5,476 bases of DNA from Spirochaeta sp. UBA2779 (lineage in GTDB: Bacteria; Spirochaetota; Spirochaetia; DSM-2461): the NCBI GenBank assembly GCA_002352375.1, contig DEIH01000046.1, forward strand, positions 1-5,476, written 5' to 3'. A model generated the notes under the pieces. The model did no database searches. It saw only the letters and a list, made by a program, of their open reading frames with translations, and was not told the origin of the DNA. Positions within the stretch are counted from its first letter, which is position 1; each line of letters starts with the position of its first letter. The position numbers and the translations under genes were made by a program. This document shows, piece by piece, positions 1 through 5,417 of this stretch.

Positions 1-1050
1 GTTCCCACTCTGCAGCTTCTCGCCATATCCGGCCGCAGCAGTACATGGTCTTACACCGCCGGCCGTTTTACCATGAGTGATGACCAGGGGAAATTGTTCA
101 GCGCTCTCCTCGACGGTGGAGTGTTCAAGTACAGCACGGAAAGCTCAGGCCATTCTGCCGGTTTCGGATTCACCGGGCTGGCATTCAACCGTACCAGCCG
201 GGTAATCATGACAGCCGTGGATCAGAGAACCTTTGATAATGCTCGTTCTTTCTCTCTGGCATCACCCCGTCTGGCCGCCTACTACGAGCTTACATACAAT
301 TATCAGAGCGGGGCGGAAACCAAAGATCCCAAAGATCAGACTCTATCTGTAGTGTTACTGGGGGAGGCCGACCTCCGTAGTGCCGATGCGGTGGCCGCGG
401 ATGGACCATCTTCCAGTCTGCTTCATTCAGGTTATCTTCAAGTCGGTATGAATGGACGAATCTCTAGAACGTTTGATTACAGGGTAAACGGAATTTTTCA
501 AGCCGGAGCTAACTACATTCCTAATGACAACCGGACCCTGCTGCTTGTCGGGGGTTTAATGGAAGGATCGATTACCTGGTCGCCGGGAGGCTTACTTGCA
601 CCCATGCTGATTGCAGAGGTTCTTTATTCCTCCGGGGATTCATGGACTCAGCGTTCGGACTGGGAGGGTACCCAGTACGGTTCCGGTTCTTCTATGAATC
701 AGTACACCGCTTTCACCACGAGAACCGTAGGTTATGTCTTCTCATCCCGGGTGGGGAACCTGGATTACGTCCGGTTGGGAGCTTCTATGCGCCCGGTGGA
801 AATACTCTCCCTTAAGCTGGATAACTATATTCTGTTCCGTTCTGTTGATGGTCCGGTAAATGAAATGCCTATTAATGCCTCCTCTGGGTCGGATCTTTAC
901 CTTGGGGATGAAATTGTATTCACAGCAGATTTCAGGCCCCTCTCAGATCTGGGTTTGCAGTTGAATGCAGCTGTATTTTTCGCAAATGGAAGTATTATCC
1001 AGGACAAAGTGCAGTACCGTCTCGGTGCTTCCTTATCCATGAGTTACTAG
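1..1050 (+). CDS. Outer-membrane beta-barrel-like protein, 3' part only
   Basis: The reading frame is open from base 1 to the TAG at 1048-1050 (349 codons), so the gene starts upstream of the window. The ATG at 73 is internal: it has no ribosome-binding site, and the codons before it continue the same protein, reading YTAGRFTMSDDQG across the junction. Visible features are many short strands with alternating polar and aromatic or hydrophobic residues, Gly/Ser/Asn-rich turns, few cysteines, and a C-terminus ending in ...SLSMSY. A terminal aromatic residue is the usual signature of barrels inserted by the BAM machinery. I infer a surface or outer-membrane protein, perhaps a channel, of unknown substrate. 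The FecR-domain gene starts 10 bases later, and its ribosome-binding site overlaps this stop codon, so the two are probably co-transcribed. I do not recognise a named family. The barrel call is moderately sure, the function unknown. Confidence 0.7.
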   Translation, partial: VPTLQLLAISGRSSTWSYTAGRFTMSDDQGKLFSALLDGGVFKYSTESSGHSAGFGFTGLAFNRTSRVIMTAVDQRTFDNARSFSLASPRLAAYYELTYNYQSGAETKDPKDQTLSVVLLGEADLRSADAVAADGPSSSLLHSGYLQVGMNGRISRTFDYRVNGIFQAGANYIPNDNRTLLLVGGLMEGSITWSPGGLLAPMLIAEVLYSSGDSWTQRSDWEGTQYGSGSSMNQYTAFTTRTVGYVFSSRVGNLDYVRLGASMRPVEILSLKLDNYILFRSVDGPVNEMPINASSGSDLYLGDEIVFTADFRPLSDLGLQLNAAVFFANGSIIQDKVQYRLGASLSMSY

Positions 1051-1053
1051 GAG
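1049..1053 (+). promoter_or_regulatory. Ribosome-binding site overlapping the upstream stop
   Basis: AGGAG lies 7 bases before the ATG at 1061 and overlaps the TAG stop of the barrel gene. This fixes the start of the FecR-domain gene and suggests translational coupling of the pair. Confidence 0.75.
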
Positions 1054-1060
1054 AATTGAT

Positions 1061-1726
1061 ATGAAAACCCTATATGTAGCGTTTTATCTGGTATTTTTTA
1101 CTTTCTCTCTCAGTTCGCAGTCCTCGTACACCATTACTCAGGCTATGGGCAAAGTTGAGATTAAAGACAACAGGGGAAACTGGCAGTCGATAACCATCGG
1201 TACTCAGATTCCTGTCAATGCCGTTATATCAACAGGTTTCGGTTCACGGGCCGTACTGGAAGGCGGGGGAGCTGTAATAACAGTCGATCCGCTTACAAGA
1301 ATGAGTGTTGAAGAATTAAAGGCCAATGCCGGCGGGGGAACAGATACACGACTGGGATTACGAACTGGACGTGTGAGAGCCTCGGTCCGCAGCACCGAAG
1401 CCGGTAAAACCAGGTTCCGGGTAAGCAGCCCGGTGGCCACCGCTGCCGTCCGGGGAACTGAGTTCAGCTTCAACGGCTATCAAGTGGATGTTACCCGGGG
1501 AACCGTAGCAGTCTTTTCAGCCGCCAACGGACGAAGTGTGAATATACCTCAGGGAGCTGGAACCTTCGTTGATGAAAATGGTAATCCCCAATCCCTGGCT
1601 GATAGCCGGGCCAAGCAGTCCTTTGTTGATTCCAGTGCCGTACCCGATGCTCTGGGAGAATTTCTCAGCCCTTCTGATATCGGCGGCTCTCTGGGAGCCC
1701 AATCCCTAGTGGTGATTATCGAGTAG
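1061..1726 (+). CDS. Secreted FecR-domain protein
   Basis: A 221-residue protein. Residues 1-20 form a signal peptide: Lys2, a hydrophobic stretch YVAFYLVFFTFSL, then a polar SSQS region where cleavage is likely. There is no lipobox cysteine. The FecR domain spans about residues 45-155. It begins with a beta-rich section (IPVNAVISTGFGSRAVLEGG) and contains the conserved core RFRVSSPVATAAVRGTEFSF (118-137) followed by VTRGTVAVF (144-152). Unlike true FecR sigma regulators, it has no cytoplasmic anti-sigma domain and no internal membrane helix, so it is more likely a periplasmic or surface beta-sandwich protein than a regulator of iron transport. The C-terminal 50 residues are Ser/Gly/Asp-rich and probably flexible. 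It follows the barrel gene by 10 bases, which suggests a joint envelope role, perhaps as a partner or accessory of the barrel. The domain call is firm, the specific role is not known. Confidence 0.85.
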   Translation: MKTLYVAFYLVFFTFSLSSQSSYTITQAMGKVEIKDNRGNWQSITIGTQIPVNAVISTGFGSRAVLEGGGAVITVDPLTRMSVEELKANAGGGTDTRLGLRTGRVRASVRSTEAGKTRFRVSSPVATAAVRGTEFSFNGYQVDVTRGTVAVFSAANGRSVNIPQGAGTFVDENGNPQSLADSRAKQSFVDSSAVPDALGEFLSPSDIGGSLGAQSLVVIIE

Positions 1727-1732
1727 GGTAAT

Positions 1733-1741
1733 AAAAAGGAG
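1733..1741 (+). promoter_or_regulatory. Orphan Shine-Dalgarno sequence
   Basis: AAAAAGGAG sits 7 bases after the FecR-gene stop, exactly where a third gene of the operon would have its ribosome-binding site. No ATG, GTG or TTG follows at a workable distance. The nearest ATG (1782) is about 40 bases on and opens only a three-codon frame. I read it as the leftover 5' edge of a lost gene, though a chance match is possible. Confidence 0.4.
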
Positions 1742-1775
1742 TCAACCACCAGGCTTCTATAACAAGATCAAAATT

Positions 1776-1809
1776 TATAATATGCCACTTTGATTCCATT
1801 ATGGCATAT
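1776..1809 (+). promoter_or_regulatory. TATAAT box next to inverted repeat (possible promoter/operator)
   Basis: A perfect -10-like TATAAT (1776-1781) overlaps the left arm of an inverted repeat, ATATGCCA (1780-1787) and TGGCATAT (1802-1809), separated by 14 bases. The repeat would lie over the transcription start, where a repressor could bind, or it could fold as an 8-bp RNA stem. There is no convincing -35 element 16-18 bases upstream, which weakens the promoter reading in this AT-rich sequence. It lacks the T run expected of a terminator. Confidence 0.3.
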
Positions 1810-1820
1810 GGCTGCATTAA

Positions 1821-2046
1821 ATATTTAAAGTAACCTTACCCCCCCAAACTGGTGATTTGTACCGGGAGATTAAGGCTTCAGTAAAAAAAATCATCATTGC
1901 AGTATAAACAGCGAAGTAAATTCACTTCTCGAATCTGTCTTGATGCATACAATCTGGTAAATGCCGGAGAAGTTAAATCACGAATGAAACCGGGTGGAAT
2001 CTATCTCCAAGAAATTGAGGATGCAATTAATGAAGGAATAGCATGA
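1821..2046 (+). pseudogene. Possible frameshifted small gene, family unknown
   Basis: Two overlapping open frames look like one broken protein. The first (1821-1907) reads ...TGDLYREIKASVKKIIIAV and then stops. The second (1885-2046) reads ...TSRICLDAYNLVNAGEVKS and ends in LQEIEDAINEGIA. They meet at the A8 run (1883-1890), and removing one A would join them into a single frame of about 75 codons with no stop. The joined product would be charged, with a likely helical C-terminus. No start codon with a good ribosome-binding site is visible. TTG at 1857, TTG at 1897 and ATG at 1984 are the only candidates. The end overlaps the next small frame in an ATGA. I do not recognise a family, and a chance open frame cannot be excluded. 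Confidence 0.25.
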
Positions 2047-2096
2047 GTCCTTCCATAGCTGTTGAAATTGACACTTTCCTTAAAAACCGAAATTAA
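2043..2096 (+). CDS. 17-codon frame coupled by ATGA overlap, probably a truncated gene
   Basis: The frame encodes MSPSIAVEIDTFLKNRN. Its ATG overlaps the stop of the preceding frame (ATGA at 2043-2046), and a GAAGGA ribosome-binding site (2032-2037) lies 5 bases ahead. That is the normal layout of a translationally coupled gene pair, such as many toxin-antitoxin operons. The product is very short, and its stop overlaps the stop of the convergent alaX gene by two bases, so it may be the first part of a longer gene whose remainder has been lost. No function can be assigned. It could also be noise. Confidence 0.2.
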   Translation: MSPSIAVEIDTFLKNRN

Positions 2097-3301
2097 GCCC
2101 CTTCATGGTGGAAAATAGCAAACCATGCCCTCACGGCCACTAGAATCTCCTTAGTTTCCCCTTCTATTCGGCCTCTCCACAAGGGAGGCTTCCCGCCGCC
2201 TTTTACTTTGAAGGGTGTGAGAACTTCAGTTCGAAAATCGTTAAAAAAGGAAGCATCCCTGCCTTTGGCAAAAAATATCCAGGAGTTGTTGTTTAAAAGG
2301 AAGCACCCTGCAGCTCCGGCAGATATCAGTTTTCCGGCGGCGGCTTCAATGCATTCACGGCCGCCATCAGCTGTTTGGATAGTCTCTACTATTAATTGAT
2401 CTTCCTCACTATCAGCCAGCCAGGATTCGGCCAGCATTCTGCCGGTTTTCTCCTCCAGGTTTTTTACCCTTTTATTAAGCATCTGATTTTCTGTAATCAG
2501 GGATTCTACTTTTTCGGGAATCTCTCCGGGGCCGGATGAAAGTAATTTCTGAATTTGCCGCATCTGCCGGCTGAGCTTTTCTGCATGCTTTACCGCTCTG
2601 CCGCCTATAAGCCATTTGAGCCTCACTCTTCCCCTGATTTTCTCAGAACCCAGGTAGAGTATCATCCCGATAGAGGCGGTATCCTTTAAATGAACACCAC
2701 CGCATCCCACATGATCCAGACCTTCGATTTCCACAACCCGTACCAGATCTGATTTTCCGGCTGCTGGCCGTCGGAGATTCAAGTTGTCCAGTTCTTCAGG
2801 TTTCAGGTAGCGACTGATTACTTTCCTGTTTTCCGATATCCAGAGCTTACAACGGTCAAGAACCTGTCTTACAGTTTCCTCAGGAACAATGACACCCTCA
2901 GCACCTTCAACTTCGATACCGACATGTTCCTGTCCCAGGTGAACCGAAACGGTATCAAGGCCTTCAGAGTAGAGAGCCGCTGATAAAAGATGCTGCCCGG
3001 TGTGCTGCTGCATTGAGTCTCGCCGGAAATCCGAATCAACGCTGCATTGAACAGCATCACCGATAGTAAAAATACCGCTGCTCTCCAGTTTGTGGAAGAT
3101 TTTCCCATCCTCTTTGCGAATCCCCAGCAGCGTAGTGCCGCAAATGCTTCCTCTATCTGCAGGTTGGCCTCCGCCTCCGGGGTAGAAAGGGGCGTTCTCC
3201 AGTCTCAGTTCCCATCCAATATCGGTCTGCCGGGCTTCTATCACTTTTGCATCAGCCAGGAGGATATCAGGATTGCTCCAGTAAAGGGGTAAATCGTTCA
3301 T
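2093..3301 (-). CDS. alaX: Alanyl-tRNA editing protein, long AlaX type
   Basis: A stand-alone relative of the editing part of alanyl-tRNA synthetase. The family hydrolyses Ser- or Gly-tRNA(Ala) in the cytoplasm and so prevents mistranslation at Ala codons. Counting 402 residues from the chosen ATG, the N-terminal beta-barrel carries FYPGGGGQPADRG (39-51). The editing domain has the metal motif HTGQH (H100, H104) and the second motif CGGVH (C200, H204), so all four expected ligands are present. Residues 240-290 look like a coiled-coil linker. The C-terminus resembles DHHA1 and holds GGGKP (368-372). It has no aminoacylation domain and is a full-length member of the long class. The frame extends to a TTG at 3340, with another ATG at 3313. 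I chose 3301 because family members begin near LYW.., and because a promoter-like element (3332-3359) would start transcription near 3325, inside the longer form. None of the three starts has a clear ribosome-binding site. It diverges from the flagellar operon. Confidence 0.92.
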   Translation of the reverse strand: MNDLPLYWSNPDILLADAKVIEARQTDIGWELRLENAPFYPGGGGQPADRGSICGTTLLGIRKEDGKIFHKLESSGIFTIGDAVQCSVDSDFRRDSMQQHTGQHLLSAALYSEGLDTVSVHLGQEHVGIEVEGAEGVIVPEETVRQVLDRCKLWISENRKVISRYLKPEELDNLNLRRPAAGKSDLVRVVEIEGLDHVGCGGVHLKDTASIGMILYLGSEKIRGRVRLKWLIGGRAVKHAEKLSRQMRQIQKLLSSGPGEIPEKVESLITENQMLNKRVKNLEEKTGRMLAESWLADSEEDQLIVETIQTADGGRECIEAAAGKLISAGAAGCFLLNNNSWIFFAKGRDASFFNDFRTEVLTPFKVKGGGKPPLWRGRIEGETKEILVAVRAWFAIFHHEGA

Positions 3302-3331
3302 GTATTGAATCATAGTGCATGGGCGGTAGAG

Positions 3332-3359
3332 GTCATACAAATAAGCATTGAAAAATCAA
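3332..3359 (-). promoter_or_regulatory. Putative sigma-70-type promoter for alaX
   Basis: On the minus strand TTGATT (3359-3354) and TATGAC (3337-3332) are separated by 16 bases, each matching 4 of 6 consensus positions. Transcription would start near 3325, giving a leader of about 12 bases to the ATG at 3313 or 24 bases to the ATG at 3301. The match is only fair and the call is an inference from position. Confidence 0.35.
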
Positions 3360-3382
3360 GTCACCTTGAGGATTTCCGATGA
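3356..3382 (+). promoter_or_regulatory. Putative sigma-28 (FliA-type) promoter for flgF
   Basis: TCAAGTCA (3356-3363), 11 bases, then TCCGATGA (3375-3382) matches the flagellar sigma-28 pattern TAAAGTTT-N11-GCCGATAA at 5 of 8 and 6 of 8 positions with the exact spacing. It points at flgF and would start transcription near 3390, leaving a leader of about 35 bases. I saw no better sigma-70 element here: TTGAAA at 3348 lacks a -10. Position and spacing support it, but the elements are imperfect. Confidence 0.4.
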
Positions 3383-3405
3383 TAAAGATGAGGACTGCCG
3401 GAAAC

Positions 3406-3420
3406 GGGGGCCCGGGGGGG
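3406..3420 (+). promoter_or_regulatory. G5C3G7 tract acting as flgF ribosome-binding region
   Basis: GGGGGCCCGGGGGGG ends 4 bases before the flgF ATG (3425). No standard AGGAG is present, so part of the G7 run (3414-3420) must serve as the Shine-Dalgarno sequence. A second ATG at 3421 opens only a three-codon frame (ATG AAT GAT TAG) that overlaps the flgF start. Start 3425 is fixed by the MIRGLYIGASGM N-terminus that is typical of the family. Confidence 0.5.
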
Positions 3421-3424
3421 ATGA

Positions 3425-4231
3425 ATGATTAGGGGACTTTACATTGGAGCCAGCGGAATGCGGGCCCAGGAGCACCGGCTGGATGCTCTTTCAAACAATC
3501 TGGCCAATGTCGATCTGAATGGCTACAAAAGGGATACTTCTGTACACAAGGCCTTCCCTGAGCTGATGATACGGCGCTTTGACGACAACGGCGAGTTCCG
3601 CTTTCCCATGGGAAGTGTGGATACCGCCCCGGTGGTGGGGAAACTGGGGATGGGTGTTGAATACAACGAGTCGTTTACGGTTTTTGAACAGGGCTCGTTG
3701 AAAGTAACAGAAAATGCATACGATCTGGCATTGGACGATGAAGGGTTTTTTACTGTGGATACACCCCAGGGTGTGAGGTACACAAGAAACGGTTCCTTCT
3801 GGCTGGGTAAAGAGCAGATTCTGGAAACTAAAGACGGTTATCCGGTTATGGGTGAGAACGGGATTATCAAAATCACTAAAGACCACGTTTCCATCGACAA
3901 GCTGGGACGGGTGTGGCAGCAGGAAACTCTGGATGCTGACCCCGAGTTGATTGATACCATCAAGGTTGTGGGCTTTGCTAGAAACCGATTCCTGCAGAAA
4001 CAGGGAACCAGCTTCTGGAGTGAAAATGAGAATTCGGGGCCTGCAAAAGATCTTGAGGGACTGGACAGGCCGGGAGTTATGCAGGGCTTTTTAGAAGGCT
4101 CGAATGTGAACCCGGTTACCGAAATGGTAAACCTGATTGAAGTGAACCGGGCTTATGAGGCCAATCAAAAAGTAATTACCACCCAGGATTCGCTGTTGAA
4201 CCGCCTGATCAGTCAGGCAGCAAAGTATTAA
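3425..4231 (+). CDS. flgF: Flagellar proximal rod protein FlgF
   Basis: A structural subunit of the proximal rod, exported by the flagellar type III apparatus and assembled in the periplasm between the MS-ring and the distal rod. At 268 residues it is close to the usual size. The N-terminal rod motif is ALSNNLANVDLNGYKRD (21-37), preceded by MIRGLYIGASGM. The central D1-like part contains GFFTVDTPQGVRYTRNGSF (107-125). The C-terminal basal-body motif is SNVNPVTEMVNLIEVNRAY (226-244), and the terminal helix would pair with the N-terminal one. There is no cleavable signal peptide, as expected for this export route. It is paralogous to the next gene, flgG, but the VDLNGYKRD and GFLEGSNVNPVTEM versions of the shared motifs fit FlgF. 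It is the first gene of a rod operon, probably driven by the sigma-28-like element upstream. flgG follows after 14 bases. Confidence 0.95.
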   Translation: MIRGLYIGASGMRAQEHRLDALSNNLANVDLNGYKRDTSVHKAFPELMIRRFDDNGEFRFPMGSVDTAPVVGKLGMGVEYNESFTVFEQGSLKVTENAYDLALDDEGFFTVDTPQGVRYTRNGSFWLGKEQILETKDGYPVMGENGIIKITKDHVSIDKLGRVWQQETLDADPELIDTIKVVGFARNRFLQKQGTSFWSENENSGPAKDLEGLDRPGVMQGFLEGSNVNPVTEMVNLIEVNRAYEANQKVITTQDSLLNRLISQAAKY

Positions 4232-4236
4232 GAGGA
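4232..4236 (+). promoter_or_regulatory. Ribosome-binding site of flgG
   Basis: GAGGA directly after the flgF stop lies 9 bases from the ATG at 4246 and 12 from the adjacent ATG at 4249. The spacing favours the first of the two tandem ATG codons. Confidence 0.65.
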
Positions 4237-4245
4237 ATATAAGCT

Positions 4246-5040
4246 ATGATGAGATCGTTATGGACCGCAGCTACCGGGATGCACGCCCAGCAATTCAATA
4301 TTGATACAATTTCAAACAACCTCTCCAACGTGAATACCAATGGCTATAAGCAGGTGAGGGCGGAGTTCGAGGATTTGATTTATCTGAACTCCCGTATCGC
4401 CGGTACTCCTGCCACCGAAAGAACTGTAACTCCTACGGGTGTTCAGGTTGGTCATGGTGTGAGGGTAGGGGCATCTCAGAGAATGTTCAGTCAGGGCTCA
4501 TTGAAACAGACCGATGCCATCGGGGACATGGCCGTGATGGGTGAGGGTTTTTTCCGTGTGTTGAATATGGACGGCACTCTCGGTTACACCAGAGACGGCT
4601 CGTTCAAGATTGATGCCAACGGTCAGTTTGTCAGTTCAAACGGATACCGGCTGATGCCCGAACTTGTACTCCCTGAGAACTTTATTCCTGAAAGTCTGGC
4701 AGTGAGCCAGCAGGGTAAGGTAACCGTGAAGATTCCCGGAAACGATATTCCGGTGGATGTGGGTCAGGTTGATTTATACCGCTTTATCAACAATGCCGGT
4801 TTACAGGCTATCGGCGAAAACCTCTACATGGAGACTCCCGCTTCGGGGGATGCTCTGCGGGGTGTGCCCGGTCAGGAGGGTATGGGTAAGGTTTACCACA
4901 AGTTTCTGGAGAACTCGAATGTTTCGGTGGTGAAAGAGATGGTGGGGATGATTGTGGCCCAGAGAGCCTATGAGCTGAACTCCAAGGCCATTCAAACTTC
5001 CGATTCCATGCTGGGAACTGCCAACAATCTTAAAAGATAA
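4246..5040 (+). CDS. flgG: Flagellar distal rod protein FlgG
   Basis: The subunit of the distal rod, which joins the proximal rod to the hook. It is 264 residues long, against about 260 in enteric bacteria. The N-terminus MMRSLWTAATGMHAQQ and motif SNNLSNVNTNGYK (23-35) form the rod domain. Residues 41-84 (FEDLIYLNSRIAG through TPTGVQVGHGVRVGA to MFSQGSL) match the segment that distinguishes FlgG from FlgF. GYTRDGSF is at 113-120 and QAIGENLYMETPASG at 187-201. The C-terminal motif SNVSVVKEMVGMIVAQRAYE (224-243) is followed by LNSKAIQTSDSML. Before it, KVYHKFLENSNV replaces the more usual YQGYLE.SNV wording, which may be a lineage trait. It sits between flgF and flgJ in one operon, 17 bases before flgJ. 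In spirochaetes this rod belongs to a flagellum that stays in the periplasm. Confidence 0.96.
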   Translation: MMRSLWTAATGMHAQQFNIDTISNNLSNVNTNGYKQVRAEFEDLIYLNSRIAGTPATERTVTPTGVQVGHGVRVGASQRMFSQGSLKQTDAIGDMAVMGEGFFRVLNMDGTLGYTRDGSFKIDANGQFVSSNGYRLMPELVLPENFIPESLAVSQQGKVTVKIPGNDIPVDVGQVDLYRFINNAGLQAIGENLYMETPASGDALRGVPGQEGMGKVYHKFLENSNVSVVKEMVGMIVAQRAYELNSKAIQTSDSMLGTANNLKR

Positions 5041-5043
5041 AAC

Positions 5044-5049
5044 AGGGGA
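5044..5049 (+). promoter_or_regulatory. Ribosome-binding site of flgJ
   Basis: AGGGGA lies 8 bases before the ATG at 5058. This supports that start rather than the two ATG codons 15 and 18 bases further in. Confidence 0.65.
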
Positions 5050-5057
5050 CTTGAATT

Positions 5058-5417
5058 ATGGAAATTAATCCTATGATGAGTGGAAAAATCGCCTTTGATG
5101 CCAATAAGGCCTCCACGGCTACAGACGAACTCTCCCGGCGCTCTGAGTCAAAAGACTCCGGAGAGCTGCGGGAAGTCTGTGAAGAGTTTGAATCTTTGTT
5201 TGTAAAAATGATGTTGGACTCAATGCGTGCTACACTTTCTGATGACACCCTGATACCCAAGAATTCAGGGGAAAAGCTCTTTGAGGACAAACTGTACGAT
5301 GAGTATGCCAAGAATATGAGCAAAACGGCGGATCTTGGAATTGCCGATATGATGTACGATCAGCTCTCGGCAGGAAATGCAGAAATTCCGGGATCTTCAC
5401 TTGATATCAGCTCATAA
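5058..5417 (+). CDS. flgJ: Minimal FlgJ: rod-binding protein without hydrolase domain
   Basis: A 119-residue protein matching the N-terminal rod-scaffold domain of FlgJ, which caps the growing rod and helps FlgF/FlgG-type subunits assemble. Residues 1-35 are polar and probably flexible. The rod-binding domain covers about 37-104 and shows FESLFVKMMLDSMR (44-57), SGEKLFEDKLYDEYAKNMSK (70-89) and GIADMMYDQLS (94-104). The short tail is Ser-rich. Enteric FlgJ is about 313 residues and carries a C-terminal peptidoglycan hydrolase. That domain is absent here, and the stop is followed by non-coding sequence, so this is a natural short form and not a visible truncation. The wall-cutting activity must come from another protein. 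It is the third gene of the rod operon, directly after flgG. Confidence 0.9.
   Translation: MEINPMMSGKIAFDANKASTATDELSRRSESKDSGELREVCEEFESLFVKMMLDSMRATLSDDTLIPKNSGEKLFEDKLYDEYAKNMSKTADLGIADMMYDQLSAGNAEIPGSSLDISS

Larger units (their letters stand above)
1727..2092. other. AT-rich intergenic stretch with gene remnants
   Basis: This stretch holds no complete gene that I can recognise. Hand counting gives about 37% GC, against roughly 50-60% in sampled parts of the FecR gene. It contains the orphan ribosome-binding site at 1733-1741, a TATAAT with an inverted repeat (1776-1809), a C7 run (1839-1845), an A8 run (1883-1890), and short frames that look protein-like but lack good starts. No G/C-rich hairpin followed by a T run is visible, so I cannot place a terminator for either the FecR operon or the convergent alaX gene. 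The composition and broken frames suggest an inserted and then decayed locus. Confidence 0.5.

Noticed and set aside
73..1050. ATG at 73 as the true start of the barrel gene
   Set aside because: The frame is open to base 1, the upstream codons give a continuous barrel-like protein, and no ribosome-binding site precedes 73.
1204..1749. Minus-strand open frames across the FecR gene
   Set aside because: They lie opposite a well-supported coding region, have no ribosome-binding sites and give low-complexity products.
1780..1809. Inverted repeat as an intrinsic terminator of the FecR operon
   Set aside because: The stem is AT-rich with a 14-base loop, and no T run follows.
1727..2092. CRISPR array, tRNA or insertion-sequence ends in the intergenic stretch
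   Set aside because: I saw no regularly spaced repeats, no tRNA cloverleaf landmarks, and no terminal inverted repeats with flanking duplications.
3302..3340. TTG at 3340 as the alaX start (415 residues)
   Set aside because: The extra 13 residues are not typical of the family, TTG is a rarer start, and the likely promoter -10 box lies just inside this extension.
3491..3886. 131-codon minus-strand frame inside flgF
   Set aside because: It is a shadow of a clear flgF sequence, and its product shows no domain or signal.
3485..4350. DNA-level similarity between the starts of flgF and flgG as a recent repeat
   Set aside because: It reflects the ancient FlgF/FlgG paralogy: the protein motifs are shared while the bases differ at many codon positions.
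5030..5323. 97-codon minus-strand frame over flgJ
   Set aside because: The Ser-rich product mirrors the flgJ codons, and the rod-binding motifs are on the plus strand.
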